Shown: in pieces, positions 24,906-36,836 of the stretch
Layout: the number at the start of each line of letters is the position of its first letter
Numbering within the stretch: the stretch's first letter is position 1
Source: Patagioenas fasciata
Lineage: Eukaryota; Chordata; Aves; Columbiformes; Columbidae
DNA length: 64,000 nucleotides
NCBI RefSeq assembly: GCF_037038585.1
Contig: NC_092520.1
Coordinates: 10,228,501 to 10,292,500, forward strand
Direction: 5' to 3'
Position numbers and translations under genes: made by a program
Notes under the pieces: model-generated
What the model saw: the letters and a program-made list of their open reading frames with translations, nothing else
Told to the model about the DNA's origin: nothing
Database searches by the model: none

Positions 24906-27056
24906 TGGAGAAAATGAGGCACTTATGGCCTTTTGTAGTAATTTTTAGTTGTCTTTTATAAAATGAGATTAACCGTATCTTTTTCTAATTGTTAATATAA
25001 AGTAAGTTTGGAGAACCAATTCAGACATAATGTCCTTATTGTGGATAATCTGGAGAAAGAAATATCACTCTAATGACAGTAAATTACTAAAAAACCCCCT
25101 AATTCTACCCTTCCCTATGCAACTACAGCCTGTCTACATGAAATTTAAGATAAACAGCACTTTTTTAGGATTTTAAGTATGTAATTAGGAAAAAAAAAAG
25201 AGAAATTCCATGTCAGAGAAAGTAAAGAAAAAATATTTATAAACATTTTCAACCTAACACTGAAGCTGCTGCAATTTGTTTCCCCTGTCAGTCTTTTCAG
25301 CTTTCTCTCCCAAAAGCAGAACTTTGTCAAGTCTTCTCTGAAGCTGAAGAAGGCAACTTTTGTTGTGTACTCAGGAAATCCACCAGTGCATATGTGGCCT
25401 TTCCAGTGTTTCCAAACTGACTTTTTCATTACCTGAGTTTTCTTTTTATGAACGAGTGTAGTATTTTGGTTTCCTATCCCAATTTCAGTGAAAAACACAA
25501 TAGACCAAAAACCTTATTGCAATATTAGCATTTTGCAAAGAAGAGTAACAGATTTTTTACTTTATTTAATAATAATGTACTTATCAGTGAATGGGGACTA
25601 AAATATGAGCTCTGAAATATTTTCTACTTCAGGGATATTTGTAAACAAAATATAGAACCAGAGCATTTATCTGCTAATTGATTCTAAACACATAAGGAAC
25701 TGAACCAAAATCCTTAATCTAGGGCCTCATCAAGATAAACTAAGTAAATCGAAGTAATAAGCTTTTCTCTAAGAGCAGTTGTTGATCAAGAACATCTATC
25801 AAAGTCAGAGTGCATATGCATATATGCATGAGAGGCCTATTTTATCACAGGCATTTTAAGAACCTAAAGAACAAACTTCTGTCCCTATCCTCTCTCCATC
25901 CTGAGTTTCTTCTTCTAGCCTTTGGCATTCTCTATTAATCCCTCTCAACTTCTTGCCTTTTGCTAACATCCTGGACATGTTCTCTTCCTAAGGAGTACCA
26001 AACTTGGACTTCGCTGTTTCCCTGAGAAGGATAAGGAACATAATGCCATGACTACCTTAAAGCAATATTTTTGGTTTAACAGTGTGCAGATCACAGTAAT
26101 ATGGAATATCTTTGGTATCATTCCTCCAGTTTGATATTTCCTGAAGATGATTTTACTGCATGTGGCCTTTGACATTTTGTCATTTACACCTACTTCATCA
26201 ACACACAGAGGCCAAAGTCTGTACATTTAACTTTTGTAGGTGCTACTATGTCAGCAGCAACAAAGATTGAAACCCACTTATTGCTTCTATTTCTTCACAC
26301 CTGAGCAGCTCTTATAAGCCTCCTGGCAGAACCATCTTGCTCAAAAGTCTTTTCTAAATAGGTGAAGTACTTTAAAGATGTCCTTCACTGAAAAATATTT
26401 TTAAATACACTTCTCCTGACATCCAAAGAGGTTCTACCTTCTGCCTTGATAATTCAAAGAAGGGGCCTGAAATGTCTGCTGTTGCTCTTAACAACCTAAC
26501 AACCTTTCTCTGCGATAATTAGAATAACTACTTCCAGAAGAATTTACTACTTTGTGTGAGTAAAAGCATCAGATTCTGTCCTGGATTAGTATCTCCATTT
26601 ACAAAGTATCTGTCTTTCAGAAAAAAGATCTTCAGAAACCTAAGAAGTCAAGCACTATTGTTAGCAGAGAGAAGATAATTAAAATAATTAGTAGTTCCTT
26701 GGTGCTAGAAAGTAGCAATGTAGGCAGTGAAATAGGACAAGATGTTCAACTTCTGTTAATGTATTCCTGCACTGTGGTTTCATGGACCTTTGCAAGATTC
26801 AATGCAAATTGTACCCTATAGGTTTGCCCCTGATAAGCACTTTCTCAGCTGGCACTGGGATTCCTTCAAAGTTTCATAGCTCAGCTGAAGGTGGTATCTA
26901 TTTCTGTGCAACCAATATAAAACCTAGTGAGAGATTCTAATTACTGAACAATTACTGGTGTACATCCAGACGTAACTGTCTTAAATGCTGTATAAATCCA
27001 GCTTTACAACTCATCTAGTAAGCAAGGTTATCAAAGATTTGAATTTTGCATTGCTT
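24906..27056. other. Intron sequence without recognised features
   Basis: AT-rich unique-looking sequence with short A runs (about 25191-25200). The 117-codon minus frame at 25145-25498 shows no family resemblance. Confidence 0.55.
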
Positions 27057-27215
27057 AAAAAAAAAAAAAGAAGAAAAGGAAAAGGAAAAGGAAAAGGAAA
27101 AGGAAAAGGAAAAGGAAAAGGAAAAGGAGAAGAAAAAGAAAAAGAAAAAGAATAAGAACAAGAAAAAGAAAAAGAAAAAAAGAAAAAGAGAAAAAAAGAA
27201 AAAGAAGAAGAAAAG
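27057..27215. repeat. Purine-only microsatellite, (AAAAGG)n grading into (AAAAAG)n
   Basis: About 160 bp of nearly pure A/G on the plus strand: a 13-A run, then perfect AAAAGG hexamers, then imperfect AAAAAG and AAG units. Only two C and one T interrupt it, near 27151-27158. The lysine-rich open frame across it (27046-27246) is an artefact of the repeat. Confidence 0.96.
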
Positions 27216-30093
27216 CTTGCTGGTACTAATATTCGTTCAAAAGTGAAGTAATTGGCAATTTGTAATTTATACGATTTATTTGAACTCTAAACCTATTTCA
27301 CCTTATTTTCCTTCCTGTGACATAGTCTCAAAATCTTATTGTTTCGATTGCAGTTGGAAGCTTTCCAAGATAATTTTGGAAGTTAGTCCTAATACATATG
27401 AAGGCAGCTGTATGTGAACAGGTGCTGGGCCTTAGATGTACATCACAGAAAGGCAGGAAAATAGACAAATACAACAGACATTTGGCACCTTACTGGTTTA
27501 TTCCATATTATGTTTTATTCACCTCTGTGGCAGATGCATTTTCTTCAACCCTGTTCAGTGTGCTGAGAGTTTGCAATGAGACCTTCCCCAGCTGAGGCCA
27601 GCTAAGGAGTAGTTTACCACATAAACAACAGTAGCTTCTCCAGTAACATAACAGCGAAACTGAATCACAGAGAGTCTCTCTAACACCTTTGTTGTCGCTA
27701 TATGTTATCTCTATATGGCTACATCTATATGAGTAAATAAAGTAACATGAAACACTTTCCTGGCTTTGAAGCCTTGGGTACAAACTGGTCAGGTTAAGGA
27801 TAGACAGCACTTGTTCCTGGGTCCTGTCTGTGCTTCATGCTAGAGTGACTATGACATAAATATTATTTTTGTCATTAAGAAGAGTCCTTTTTACAAAATA
27901 TCTAAATAACAAAATTTGCAACTTAGGCACATGATTTAATGCTCCATTTCAGTAAGATAATTCCAAGCCATGGATAACCACTTTCTGAGAGGAAGCAAAG
28001 ACGCTGCTATGCTGCAGGTGCAGATCAATAACAACTACATGACTACTATTAAATAACAGAAAGCAAGTCAATAAAATCATGCTCTCACGACCCAGTTAGA
28101 GGCAAACTTCAATGCACAGACAAGTCACAGCACTGTATGACATTGTTAGGTTTATTAAAAAGCAAGAATTTGAAAGGGAGATAGTTCACTCTATAGGCTT
28201 TTCTTGGGTTTTATCATTGCAGTTTCTAATGATCTAAGTTTCTCCTTCCCCTTATTATTACTCTATTTGCTATTATAATATTCCACTATATTTTCTTACT
28301 CAAAACGTGATTTTCACATATCTGTTCCTTAATTTCAAGTTCTGATACCACTAAATTGATGTGATAACATGAAGAATCATGTTCAGGTGAATTGAAGGTT
28401 GAATCTTCTGTGCTCTGGTTTCTATCTTAATTTTAGAAAGGTCCAAAAGACCCAGGAAAAAGTATTTTCTTTTGGTAGTATTTTTATGATGGTGTGGTGC
28501 ATAAAGCTATACTCTGTGATATCAGAGTGGTGTTTAGAGTGATGTCCTGAAACAGAGAAAACTTCCAGTTCCAAAAATATCTAGGGTAGAAAAAACCTGC
28601 TCTGAATCAGAATTCGAGAACACTTATCTTCCAGGTTTCGAGTATTTCCCACATTAAAGAAGTCAACATTTTGATCTGGAATCGCTCAGCTGGACACACG
28701 TTCCATTTTCATAGGAAAATACATTTGGCTTGAGGATTATCACAGTGTGAAAAGATAAAAATAAATTGAAATCGGAAAATTTCTTATAAGAAGCATTACG
28801 TTTTCATCAGCTTGTCTCTTTTTCTCTGACGGCAATATGGGTACAGGGCAGAAACATAAACACTGATGAAATCTGAAAGAAGAGATAATTTTCTTCTATC
28901 TACCAAAAAAACTATGGCCAGATTTACCACATGCTCTGGCAAAATCCAGGCCGAGAGCCCAGATACAGAAATTGTGCGAACTGCGGAGGAGGCAAAATGC
29001 CATTGTACTTTGTAACAGGTCTTCAGCCAAGCAGTGAAAAGAGTTGAAGTGCTTGGTGCTGGAATGGGATGGGGTGCCTGGAAAATGTGCTGATTCAGAA
29101 TGATTTACAAGAAAAGGCTTTTGAATAGCCCAAGGTGAGGCTTTAATGCCTTTCAGGATGTCTCTGAGGGTTGTCTTAATTTCATTTTTAGGAGGCAGTT
29201 GGCTCAAATAATGCTTACATTGTTATCATATTGCTATCTTGTAGGGTATGTCTGTAACATTCAGTCTTTAGAGCAGGTTGCACCCTTAGCTTTGTGATGC
29301 AAGTCATTCAAGAAGGAGCTGTTACAAGAAACAAATTTTAGCTTTCTGCTACGTCTCCAGAGATGAAACACATTTTTGAGGTAAAATTTCTATCTAGGAT
29401 TTTTCACTATTTTTTAATAAGTCATGAGAAATATATGTATTTTGTACTAAGTATATCCACACTACTTTTGTATCCAAATCAAAGGAGGCCTTCATGTTAT
29501 CATTCTTCACTCCTTGTGAAGAGTAAAGATAAAATTGTTCTTCATTATACTACGCAACTCTGGAAAGGAAGCATCTGTGCCTTTATGAAGCCGTGTCACC
29601 AAAAGCATAATTTGGCCTATGATTTGCTGTGTGTTTTGGAATAAGAATGATTATACAAATGTAAATTGGTTTTATTGCTATTGGCATTAGCAGTACTATT
29701 ATGGCAACAAGAAAAAACAACAAATAGTGCATGTATCCAACCTGTTTTCTAGTGGCATATGGTTCTTTCTATTCCAGCTCATGATTATTTCTGTTGCATT
29801 CACAGTTTTGCATGATGTTTTAATGAAGTACCAAAGGATAGGTCTGTACTCTGATGTCCATTCTCATACTACTTATTTTAATGATGGTTTAGAATAAAGC
29901 TTGCAATTATTTCAAGTGCAAAACCAAATAATAAATACAGTTGCTCCTGTAAGGCAGTGGTTTCTCATGCTTCAAAGGGTTAACGTCTTTTTTTTTTTTT
30001 TTTAATTCTTTCCTGAATAAAAGACCTACAGAATGCCAAAACTGGCCAGGAAAAACCTGAAATATCTTGCACTCTGCTTCAGTGATCTTTAGT
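27216..30093. other. Intron sequence without recognised features
   Basis: Apparently unique. A T run at 29989-30003 precedes the CR1 tail fragment. The minus-strand frame at 28896-29207 (103 codons) is unrecognised. Confidence 0.5.
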
Positions 30094-30147
30094 GATCATA
30101 GAACGTCCTCAGTTGGAAGAGACCCACAAGGATCATTAAGTCCAGTG
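30094..30147 (-). mobile_element. CR1 LINE 3'-terminal fragment
   Basis: GATCATAGAACGTCCTCAG, then TTGGAAGAGACCCACAAGGA, then TCATTAAGTCCA match the plus-strand view of a minus-oriented CR1 3' end. The nearest relative in the window is the start of the 24.1-kb copy. Only about 54 bp are recognisable. Confidence 0.75.
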
Positions 30148-30612
30148 ATATAAGCATTTTTGTGTCTCTTAAGAATAACTAGCTCATGCCATTTCAGTGT
30201 TTAAGGAACTGATGAGTAACCCATGAGATACCACAAAAAAAAGGGGGCCCAAAAGACCAAGATAGCACCACTGTATATGAAAAGAGATTTGAAACATGTG
30301 ATGATTTTACCTTTGTGGCAGCCAAAAACCCAAGTGACAATTTTAAGAAAAGATAATGATCATGAAATGCTATTTTTGAATAAATATAATCTTGCTTAAC
30401 ATGCTGGCAAGAGGATTTACTTCAGACTCAAAATCTGACATATACTTTGTGTCGCTGAAATCCAGCTCTGATGGCAAAGTTTCTTGCTGGCAAAGGCATG
30501 ACCCATTCCAGATCCAACAGAATGTGAGCTTATCTTGACTGTACCGAAATTCCTTATGAAACCATCAGAATGTAAGTCACAGACAATCCTCTCCATAATA
30601 CACTTTTCTGAC

Positions 30613-30786
30613 CTGCAGTGAGATTTCCTGCACTGAGGGAGTGCAGTCGGTTTCCAATGGAATCAAATCAGTTCCTTCCACAAGGTTTTCCAGAACTTTA
30701 ATATACAATAATGAAAGTGTCCGTGCTTCCTCTGCAGTAAGTTTGCTTTCCTTTACTACAAAGATGGGTAATTCCTGTTTTCCACT
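30613..30786 (-). other. Exon-like open segment, unrecognised
   Basis: On the minus strand, TTCTGCCTCCTTAG precedes a 174-bp segment of exactly 58 codons without a stop, followed by CAG before GTCAGA. It starts SGKQELPIFVVKESKLTAEE and contains LLYIKVLENLVEGTDLIPLE. Both borders fall in phase 0. I do not recognise the family and it is not part of GRM5. It could be an exon of a nested transcript or a chance coincidence of an open frame with splice consensus. Confidence 0.22.
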
Positions 30787-33700
30787 CTAAGGAGGCAGAA
30801 CATGAAAATCCATATTATTAGGTATTTCAGTGAGTTAAATCAGGTATCCCTATGTGCTTCCCCTCCTCTTTCTCACTGCAGAGGTAAAGTACTAACAAAC
30901 ACAGAACCAACTGCTGATTGAGGAAGGGCTTCTCTATAGAAACCTACTATTATTTGTAGCTACGGGAGAAATTAGTGCTATGGTAGATTTGCTAGGGTCT
31001 TACACCCTTTGAGGAGATACTGTTCGATAACACAGAGTCACGAACGGGAGGGAGGAAGGGAATAACTGTAAATTAACAGAATTTCATGAGAAAAACATCC
31101 CAGAGATCCTGCATCATAGAGTTGAATGTCCATACAGGTTTGTATCTGTAGTTCATTCTGATAGAAGATCGAATGAAAAGTAGACAACACAAGGTAAACT
31201 AGATAAGCGTAACCTGATGGCAGGAAAGACACTTGTTTTCCTCCCAGGTGTTCAAATGACAGAAAAACAGCACAGCCATGGTGAAGTTTCAAATGGTTTT
31301 TACTCATCTGAATTAAATCCCACACTTGGTATTCCTCCCCTGTTTGGAGAATGTGACATGGAAACACGCGATGGATATCAAACTGGAGTAGGGACAATGC
31401 CATGGTCTGGCACGCATTTATCAGTAAAGATGTTATTCTTTAGTCTGAAGCGAAAACTCCTGCACCAATCAACAAGACCGAAAGTGTTTTGGCTTTTCTT
31501 TGTGAATTATCTCCAACAGTTGGTTTTAACAGGTGTATGTCGCAGTTCAGCCAAGAGCTGGCGGTGTGTTGTTATAACCTCTTAGTTCATATGGAAACTA
31601 AGACTGTTCTTGGCTACAGTGGTGGCAAGCACATTTGATACTTGCAGATGGTATTCTGGCTTCCTAAACTCATGTCTGTTTGTGAGGCTGGTTGTGTGCT
31701 CCTATTCACTTAGCTTTTTTGGTTCATGAGCATTATAGAAGATGCCAAATGAACATGATCTGATATGGGCAGCTTTGCTGCAAATGAAATCTTTACTGCA
31801 AGGCAGCTCTTCCAACATTACCCTATGTCTCTGATGATGATACTTGTTGATACTGATGCCCCCAAATAGCAATTTTTTACTTAGAATGGATGGAAAATAC
31901 AGGGTGTCTGTGGACATCCTCCATGGCTATCTGTGAGACCACATAACAACATCACTCTGAGAGGATGAGTGCTTAGTATTTTCTGAAAAACAACAGAGAC
32001 ACTTCTTAGGAATGCCGTTCTATTTGGTACTAAAGTTTCAACTATACTGAAAATATAAATTAAAATTCTGTCTTACTGTTTAAAATAATTTAGAACAAAA
32101 GTTCCCTTTTTTAAAATCAATCATACCATATATTTTTCAGTTTCTTGTTTGACTCATCTTTGTGCCTTAAAGTCTTTACCACATACTGCTTCACTCATTT
32201 AGCAAACAGAAAGTGACTACAAGTTACAACATGAAAAGGAAGGGACTGTGTGTACTGGATGTCAGGACACACTTCACAAAACTTTTATAGGAAAATAAGA
32301 CTTGATTGCAAAGACTTGTGAAACTAGAAAAGTGAGATTACAATGCAGATAGGACTCTAGTGAAATACTGTATTAGCAAACTGTCAGGAAATAGGAATCC
32401 TAGATTTCAAAAACTGTTGAATACTTTCTTGTATCTCTGAATGTTTTAATTCCTTGAAAATTAGGCCATTACATAAGTGCTTCTAAGTAAAAGACAGTAA
32501 CTTTATAAAGTTTCTAATAATTTAGGATGGGATTGTCTCATATTATTTAAACTGCATAAAAGCTAGCAATGATATTAATGGAGAAGGATGAATCACCCAC
32601 CCACAAGACAGGCATTTAAGCCAGTAGGTCCTGAGTCCTACGCAACTGTAGAGACTAAATGACCATATTATATGAGACAGACAACATGTAGGCAAAGTGG
32701 GATAAATCCTGTCTTTAGGGTCTACAAATCTACAGAGATTACACACAAATGCCACCTAAATTGTAGTTTAGGAGCTTGATGAGAACAGACTAGTGCTTTA
32801 TGAATTGTCTTTATAAAAAACTCAAAATCCTTGAGTAAAAGGAGTGTGAATCTCCCATTCATAATGGAAAGATTTAGTTCCTGAGGGGTGAGATTAACCT
32901 GTTTTATTAAATTGTCACACTGACTGTTTTGATAATGAACATGGTCTATATATAAATGCAGCATAGCATATAGTGGAGACAGTTTAGACAGTATACTACA
33001 GAAGGACAAGACACTGGAAACATTAAATTAGTTATTTCATAACAAAATGAGAGGCAGGACAAGATTTATTAAAAAACCAGGTGTTTCATACAGCAATTTA
33101 AATAACCACAAAACTTCCAGTTGAAGTTGTGAGACAGTTTCAGAGTGAAAGAGAAGACAAGAAAGAACCTCATTAATTTTTAATCTTTGAAAAGTTGTCA
33201 GTCAAAGGGATTATGGATTCATTCTAATTATAATTTGTTAAATGTTAAAAAAAAAAAAATCCATTTATTTAGACTTCTTAATTCCCTTCTGGGTAATTAA
33301 CAATTTGGATTATTAGACTTATCTGAATTATTGCAAGGGAAGATCTTGGCCCTGAACACTTTTGAAAAATGCCAGATATTCTAAATTTCACATACTGTCT
33401 TTTCTCTAATTACTGGTGTGACTGGTCAACACATATGCTTTAAATTTGCAGACTTATATATTGTATAAGGTGTTGTCTAAAAATAGCCAAATAAATATCT
33501 TAAATGGGCTAAATCTAACGCTTTATTTCATGCCTTCATTATACCTAAATTTCTTTTTTTTGTTGTTGCAGATGTGAAATTGTACCAGAGTTAATCTTTA
33601 TAGAAAACACAAAACTAGAAATTAAATCCTGAACAATAAAAAAAGAGATACCTACCCAGAGACGTTTCTAAATGACTGAATTAATAGTTCTTTATTTCAA

Positions 33701-34193
33701 ATCCAATGGAAAAATACTCTTTTTAGTTGTTTTCAAATCTTTTTCATCCATTCACGTCAGTCAGTTACACCTCAGTTCAGCAAAGCACTTCAGCATCTGA
33801 AAAACTTAATGACTGTGAAAAGTGTCACCAAATATTTCCTGCAATCATCTTTTCCAATTGTATTCTAGTGTACTTTTCTTTCTTTTCTTTTCTTTTTTTT
33901 TTTTTTTTGTAACTTTGCTGATGCATTTAGAGGTCATCTAATTTATCCTCTAGCCATAACTTATTATTCCCTACATTTATTTTTGCCTTGCTTCATTTTA
34001 TCTAATTTTAAAACTTTCAAATGCTAATATTTCATAATTTTGTCTCATTTTACAATGGAAGAGTAACTGAGGTTGCAGAGAAGGGCCACGTGCTCATAGT
34101 TAGGCAATGTGTCAGTGCAGGGAACATGGACAGATGTGTTTGAGTGTAACATGTCAACCTAAAAGTGAACTTGAGTATGGTGGTTCTGGGTAC

Positions 34194-34293
34194 CTGACAA
34201 GACATCCTTTCATAGGGAAGGGTTGTCATATCCTGTAGCAGTGCCAAATGTAGCTCGCTGGGAATGTTATCGTCCATTGTCATATTTTGAGCA
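34194..34293 (-). other. Exon-like open segment, unrecognised
   Basis: On the minus strand, the pyrimidine-rich TTCCTCTCCTCACAG precedes a 100-bp segment encoding AQNMTMDDNIPSELHLALLQ and then DMTTLPYERMSCQ. A weak donor follows (CAG before GTACCC). It ends in phase 0, compatible with the phase-0 start of the segment at 30613-30786 about 3.4 kb downstream. The family is not recognised. Confidence 0.2.
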
Positions 34294-34954
34294 CTGTGAG
34301 GAGAGGAACTGTAGAAGATACAAATGTTAATTACATAGTTATGTGCTGTTGACTTTAAACGGTTAAACCCACTAAAGACAAACCTGTCAATGTCAAAAGG
34401 ATACTGTAAAATATGATGGTGTTACTATTATGGGTTTAGTCAATGCAACTTGAGTCAGATTACTCTCTTCCACTGTGAAGCCTGTCCAGTTCTGCTTGAG
34501 GTCCTTCATTGTAAAAGATCCTTTACTCTTCAAACATTTTAGTATCTTTGTCTATTGGGTCTCTTAAGCAGTCTAGGTAGCTTGACAGTGTGCCTTTATT
34601 TTCTCACATTAAGTATGGTAGAAACAACCTTAGAGCATTTGTGAGTATTAATCATAATTCTCCTTGAAAAGCGTGAGTTCACATAGCTGCTTCTCATGGG
34701 ATAATTAAGATGATTGTAAAACAATGACCATCCTGCAGTTCTGATGAAACCAAAGTCTCTGAAACTGTACTAGAAATGTACTTGAGTAAGCTTTTACTGT
34801 GGTCTCTGGCTTGCTCCCGCTGAGCTGCAAATAAGCCGTTTAGAAGGCTTAGAAATACGAGTGTTCATGGCAAGTCTGTGACTCATTGTTGAGCAACCTC
34901 ACTAAAAAACAGCATTTTTTTCATTTTAATACCTCAAAACATAAGACTGGGAGG

Positions 34955-35005
34955 GTCATCAGGGAACTGGTCTTCCTGACTCACTAAGACCAGTTCCCTG
35001 ATGAC
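34955..35005. repeat. Perfect 20-bp inverted repeat with 11-nt loop
   Basis: The arm GTCATCAGGGAACTGGTCTT (34955-34974) is the exact reverse complement of 34986-35005, and the loop at 34975-34985 is CCTGACTCACT. Pairing stops abruptly at both stem ends. This is too short for an ordinary pre-miRNA and no transposon ends are recognised. Confidence 0.95.
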
Positions 35006-35572
35006 ACAGATATCATGTGTTATAATCACTTTCATTAACTACTCAAATTGTCTTGGAAAACTAATTGGGTTTTGGAAGCTTGTTTTTTGCTGCCACTACT
35101 TTGTTGTACAAAAAATGTGTAATAAATTGTTCAGACAGGAAAGCCCTGCACTGGACACTCCAGTTATCTTTCACCATTACTGCTGGCAATGCTCTTCCTA
35201 GTGCCATCCAGGAAATTGTGGTCTTCTTTGCTCAAAGACCTATTGCTAGGTATTTTTGTTCTTGAGGAAAATCTCTCAACTTCAAGTTTTGCTGACATAT
35301 TGTATTTATTCTGACATATTGTACTTACTGAGAGAAAATATGTCATCTTTATTCCTTCATGGAGAAACACTGAACCAATTTTCAGTCTTACAGTTCCCTG
35401 AAATGGTCTTTTAATGCCTCAAACCACACTACAGTACTTTTGCATGTGTGGTCCAATTCTACTGCATTTTTTATAAACACAAAGGACACTATAGAACCTT
35501 CTAGATGAGACTGTAAGAATAATCATAGTGGATCAGAACAAAGGCTCTGTCCTGTCTATCCAAGTAGGGTCA
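35006..35572. other. Intron sequence before the large CR1
   Basis: It contains a 13-bp direct repeat (CTGACATATTGTA at 35292 and 35311) and, at 35524-35560, a short possible SINE-like remnant. No gene is recognised. Confidence 0.5.
35524..35560 (+). repeat. Possible SINE-like remnant fragment
   Basis: CATAGTGGATCAGAACAAAG followed by CTCTGTCCTGTCTATCC resembles the same old repeat motif proposed at 12.03 kb. The match is short and uncertain, and it directly abuts the CR1 copy. Confidence 0.3.
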
Positions 35573-36836
35573 TTAGGGGCAGTCAGCATGGCTTTACCAA
35601 GGGTAAGTCATGCTTGATCAACCTCATAGCCTTTTAGGAGAATGTAACAAGGTGGGTGGATGATGGCAGAGCGGCGGACGTGGTCTACCTTGACTTCAGT
35701 AAAGCCTTTGACACAATCTCCCACAGCATCCTCACGACTAAACTGAGGAGGTGTGGTCTAGACAATAGAGTAGTGAGATGGGTTGCAAACTGGCTTAAAC
35801 AGAGAAACCAGAGAGTGGTGGTCAATGGTGCGGAGTCTAGTTGGAGACCAGTATCCAGTGGAGTGCCTCAGGGGTCAGTACTGGGGCCAATATTATTCAA
35901 TATATTCATCAACGATTTGGACGAGGGAATAGAGTGTACTATCAGCAAGTTTGCTGATGACACCACCCTGGGAGGAATGGCTGACACGCCAGAGGCTGTG
36001 CTGCCATCCAGAGACCTGGACAGGCTGGAGAGTTGGGCAGGGAGAAATTTAATGAAATATAACAAGGGCAAGTGTAGAGTCTTGCATCTGGGTAGGAACA
36101 ACCCCAGGTTCCAGTATATAAGTTGGGGAATGATGCATTAGAGAGCAGCGTAGGGGAAAGGGACCTGGGGGTCCTGGTGGACAGCAGGATGACCATGAGC
36201 CAGCACTGTGCCCTTGTGGCCAGGAAGGCCAATGGCATCCTGGGGTGTATTACAAGGGGGTGGTCAGTAGATCGAGAGAGGTCCTCCTTCCCCTCTACTC
36301 TGCCCTGGTGAGACCCCATCTGGAATATTGTGTCCAGTTCTGGGCCCCTCAGTTCAAGAAGGCCAGGAAACTGCTGGAGAGGGTCCAGTGTAGGGCAACA
36401 AAGATGATGAAGGAAGTGGAGCATCTCCCGTGTGAGGAAAGGCTGAGGGAGCTGGGTCTCTTGAGCTTGGAGAAGAGGAGACTGAGGGGTGACCTTATTA
36501 ATGCTTATAAATATATAAAGGGTGAGTGCCATGAGGATGGAGCCAGGCTCTTCTCAGTGGCAAACAATGATAGGACAAGGAGTAATGGGATCAAGCTGGA
36601 ACACAAGAGGTTCCACTTAAATTTGAGAAAAAACTTCTTCTCAGTGAGGGTGACAGAGCACTGGAACAGGCTGCCCAGGGGGGTTGTGGAGTCTCCTTCC
36701 CTGAAGACATTCAAAGCCCGCCTGGACACATTCCTGTGCGACCTCACCTAGGCGTTCCTGCTCCAGCAGGGGGATTGGACTAGATGATCTTTTGAGGTCC
36801 CTTCCAATCCCAAACATACTGTGATACTGTGATCTC
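35573..36836 (+). mobile_element. CR1 LINE, longest copy in the window, with reverse transcriptase motifs
   Basis: A 5'-truncated CR1 of about 1.26 kb. The first frame (35656-36141) has RT motifs [37 protein letters not shown] and the catalytic FADDT. The frame then shifts near 36115-36125 ([20 protein letters not shown]) and again near 36245-36265, continuing through [16 protein letters not shown] and [18 protein letters not shown] to a stop at 36751. A 3' UTR with GATTGGACTAGATGATC and an ACTGTGATACTGTGAT tail follows. Apart from the two frameshifts the coding sequence is well kept. The endonuclease and N-terminal parts are missing, so it cannot be autonomous. The orientation is antisense to GRM5. 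Confidence 0.97.

Larger units (their letters stand above)
30148..34954. other. Intron sequence with exon-like open segments
   Basis: No transposons recognised. Two minus-strand segments with splice-like borders (30613-30786 and 34194-34293) are listed separately. A long T run at 33893-33909 preceded by CTTT units is low complexity. Confidence 0.5.

Noticed and set aside
27046..27246. Lysine/glutamate-only open frame
   Set aside because: It is a translation of the purine microsatellite.
28896..29207. 103-codon minus-strand frame
   Set aside because: No splice context, no start support and no recognised family.
31038..31403. 121-codon minus-strand frame with an AG before it
   Set aside because: No donor consistent with the frame and no recognisable family. 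This length is expected by chance in 64 kb on six frames.
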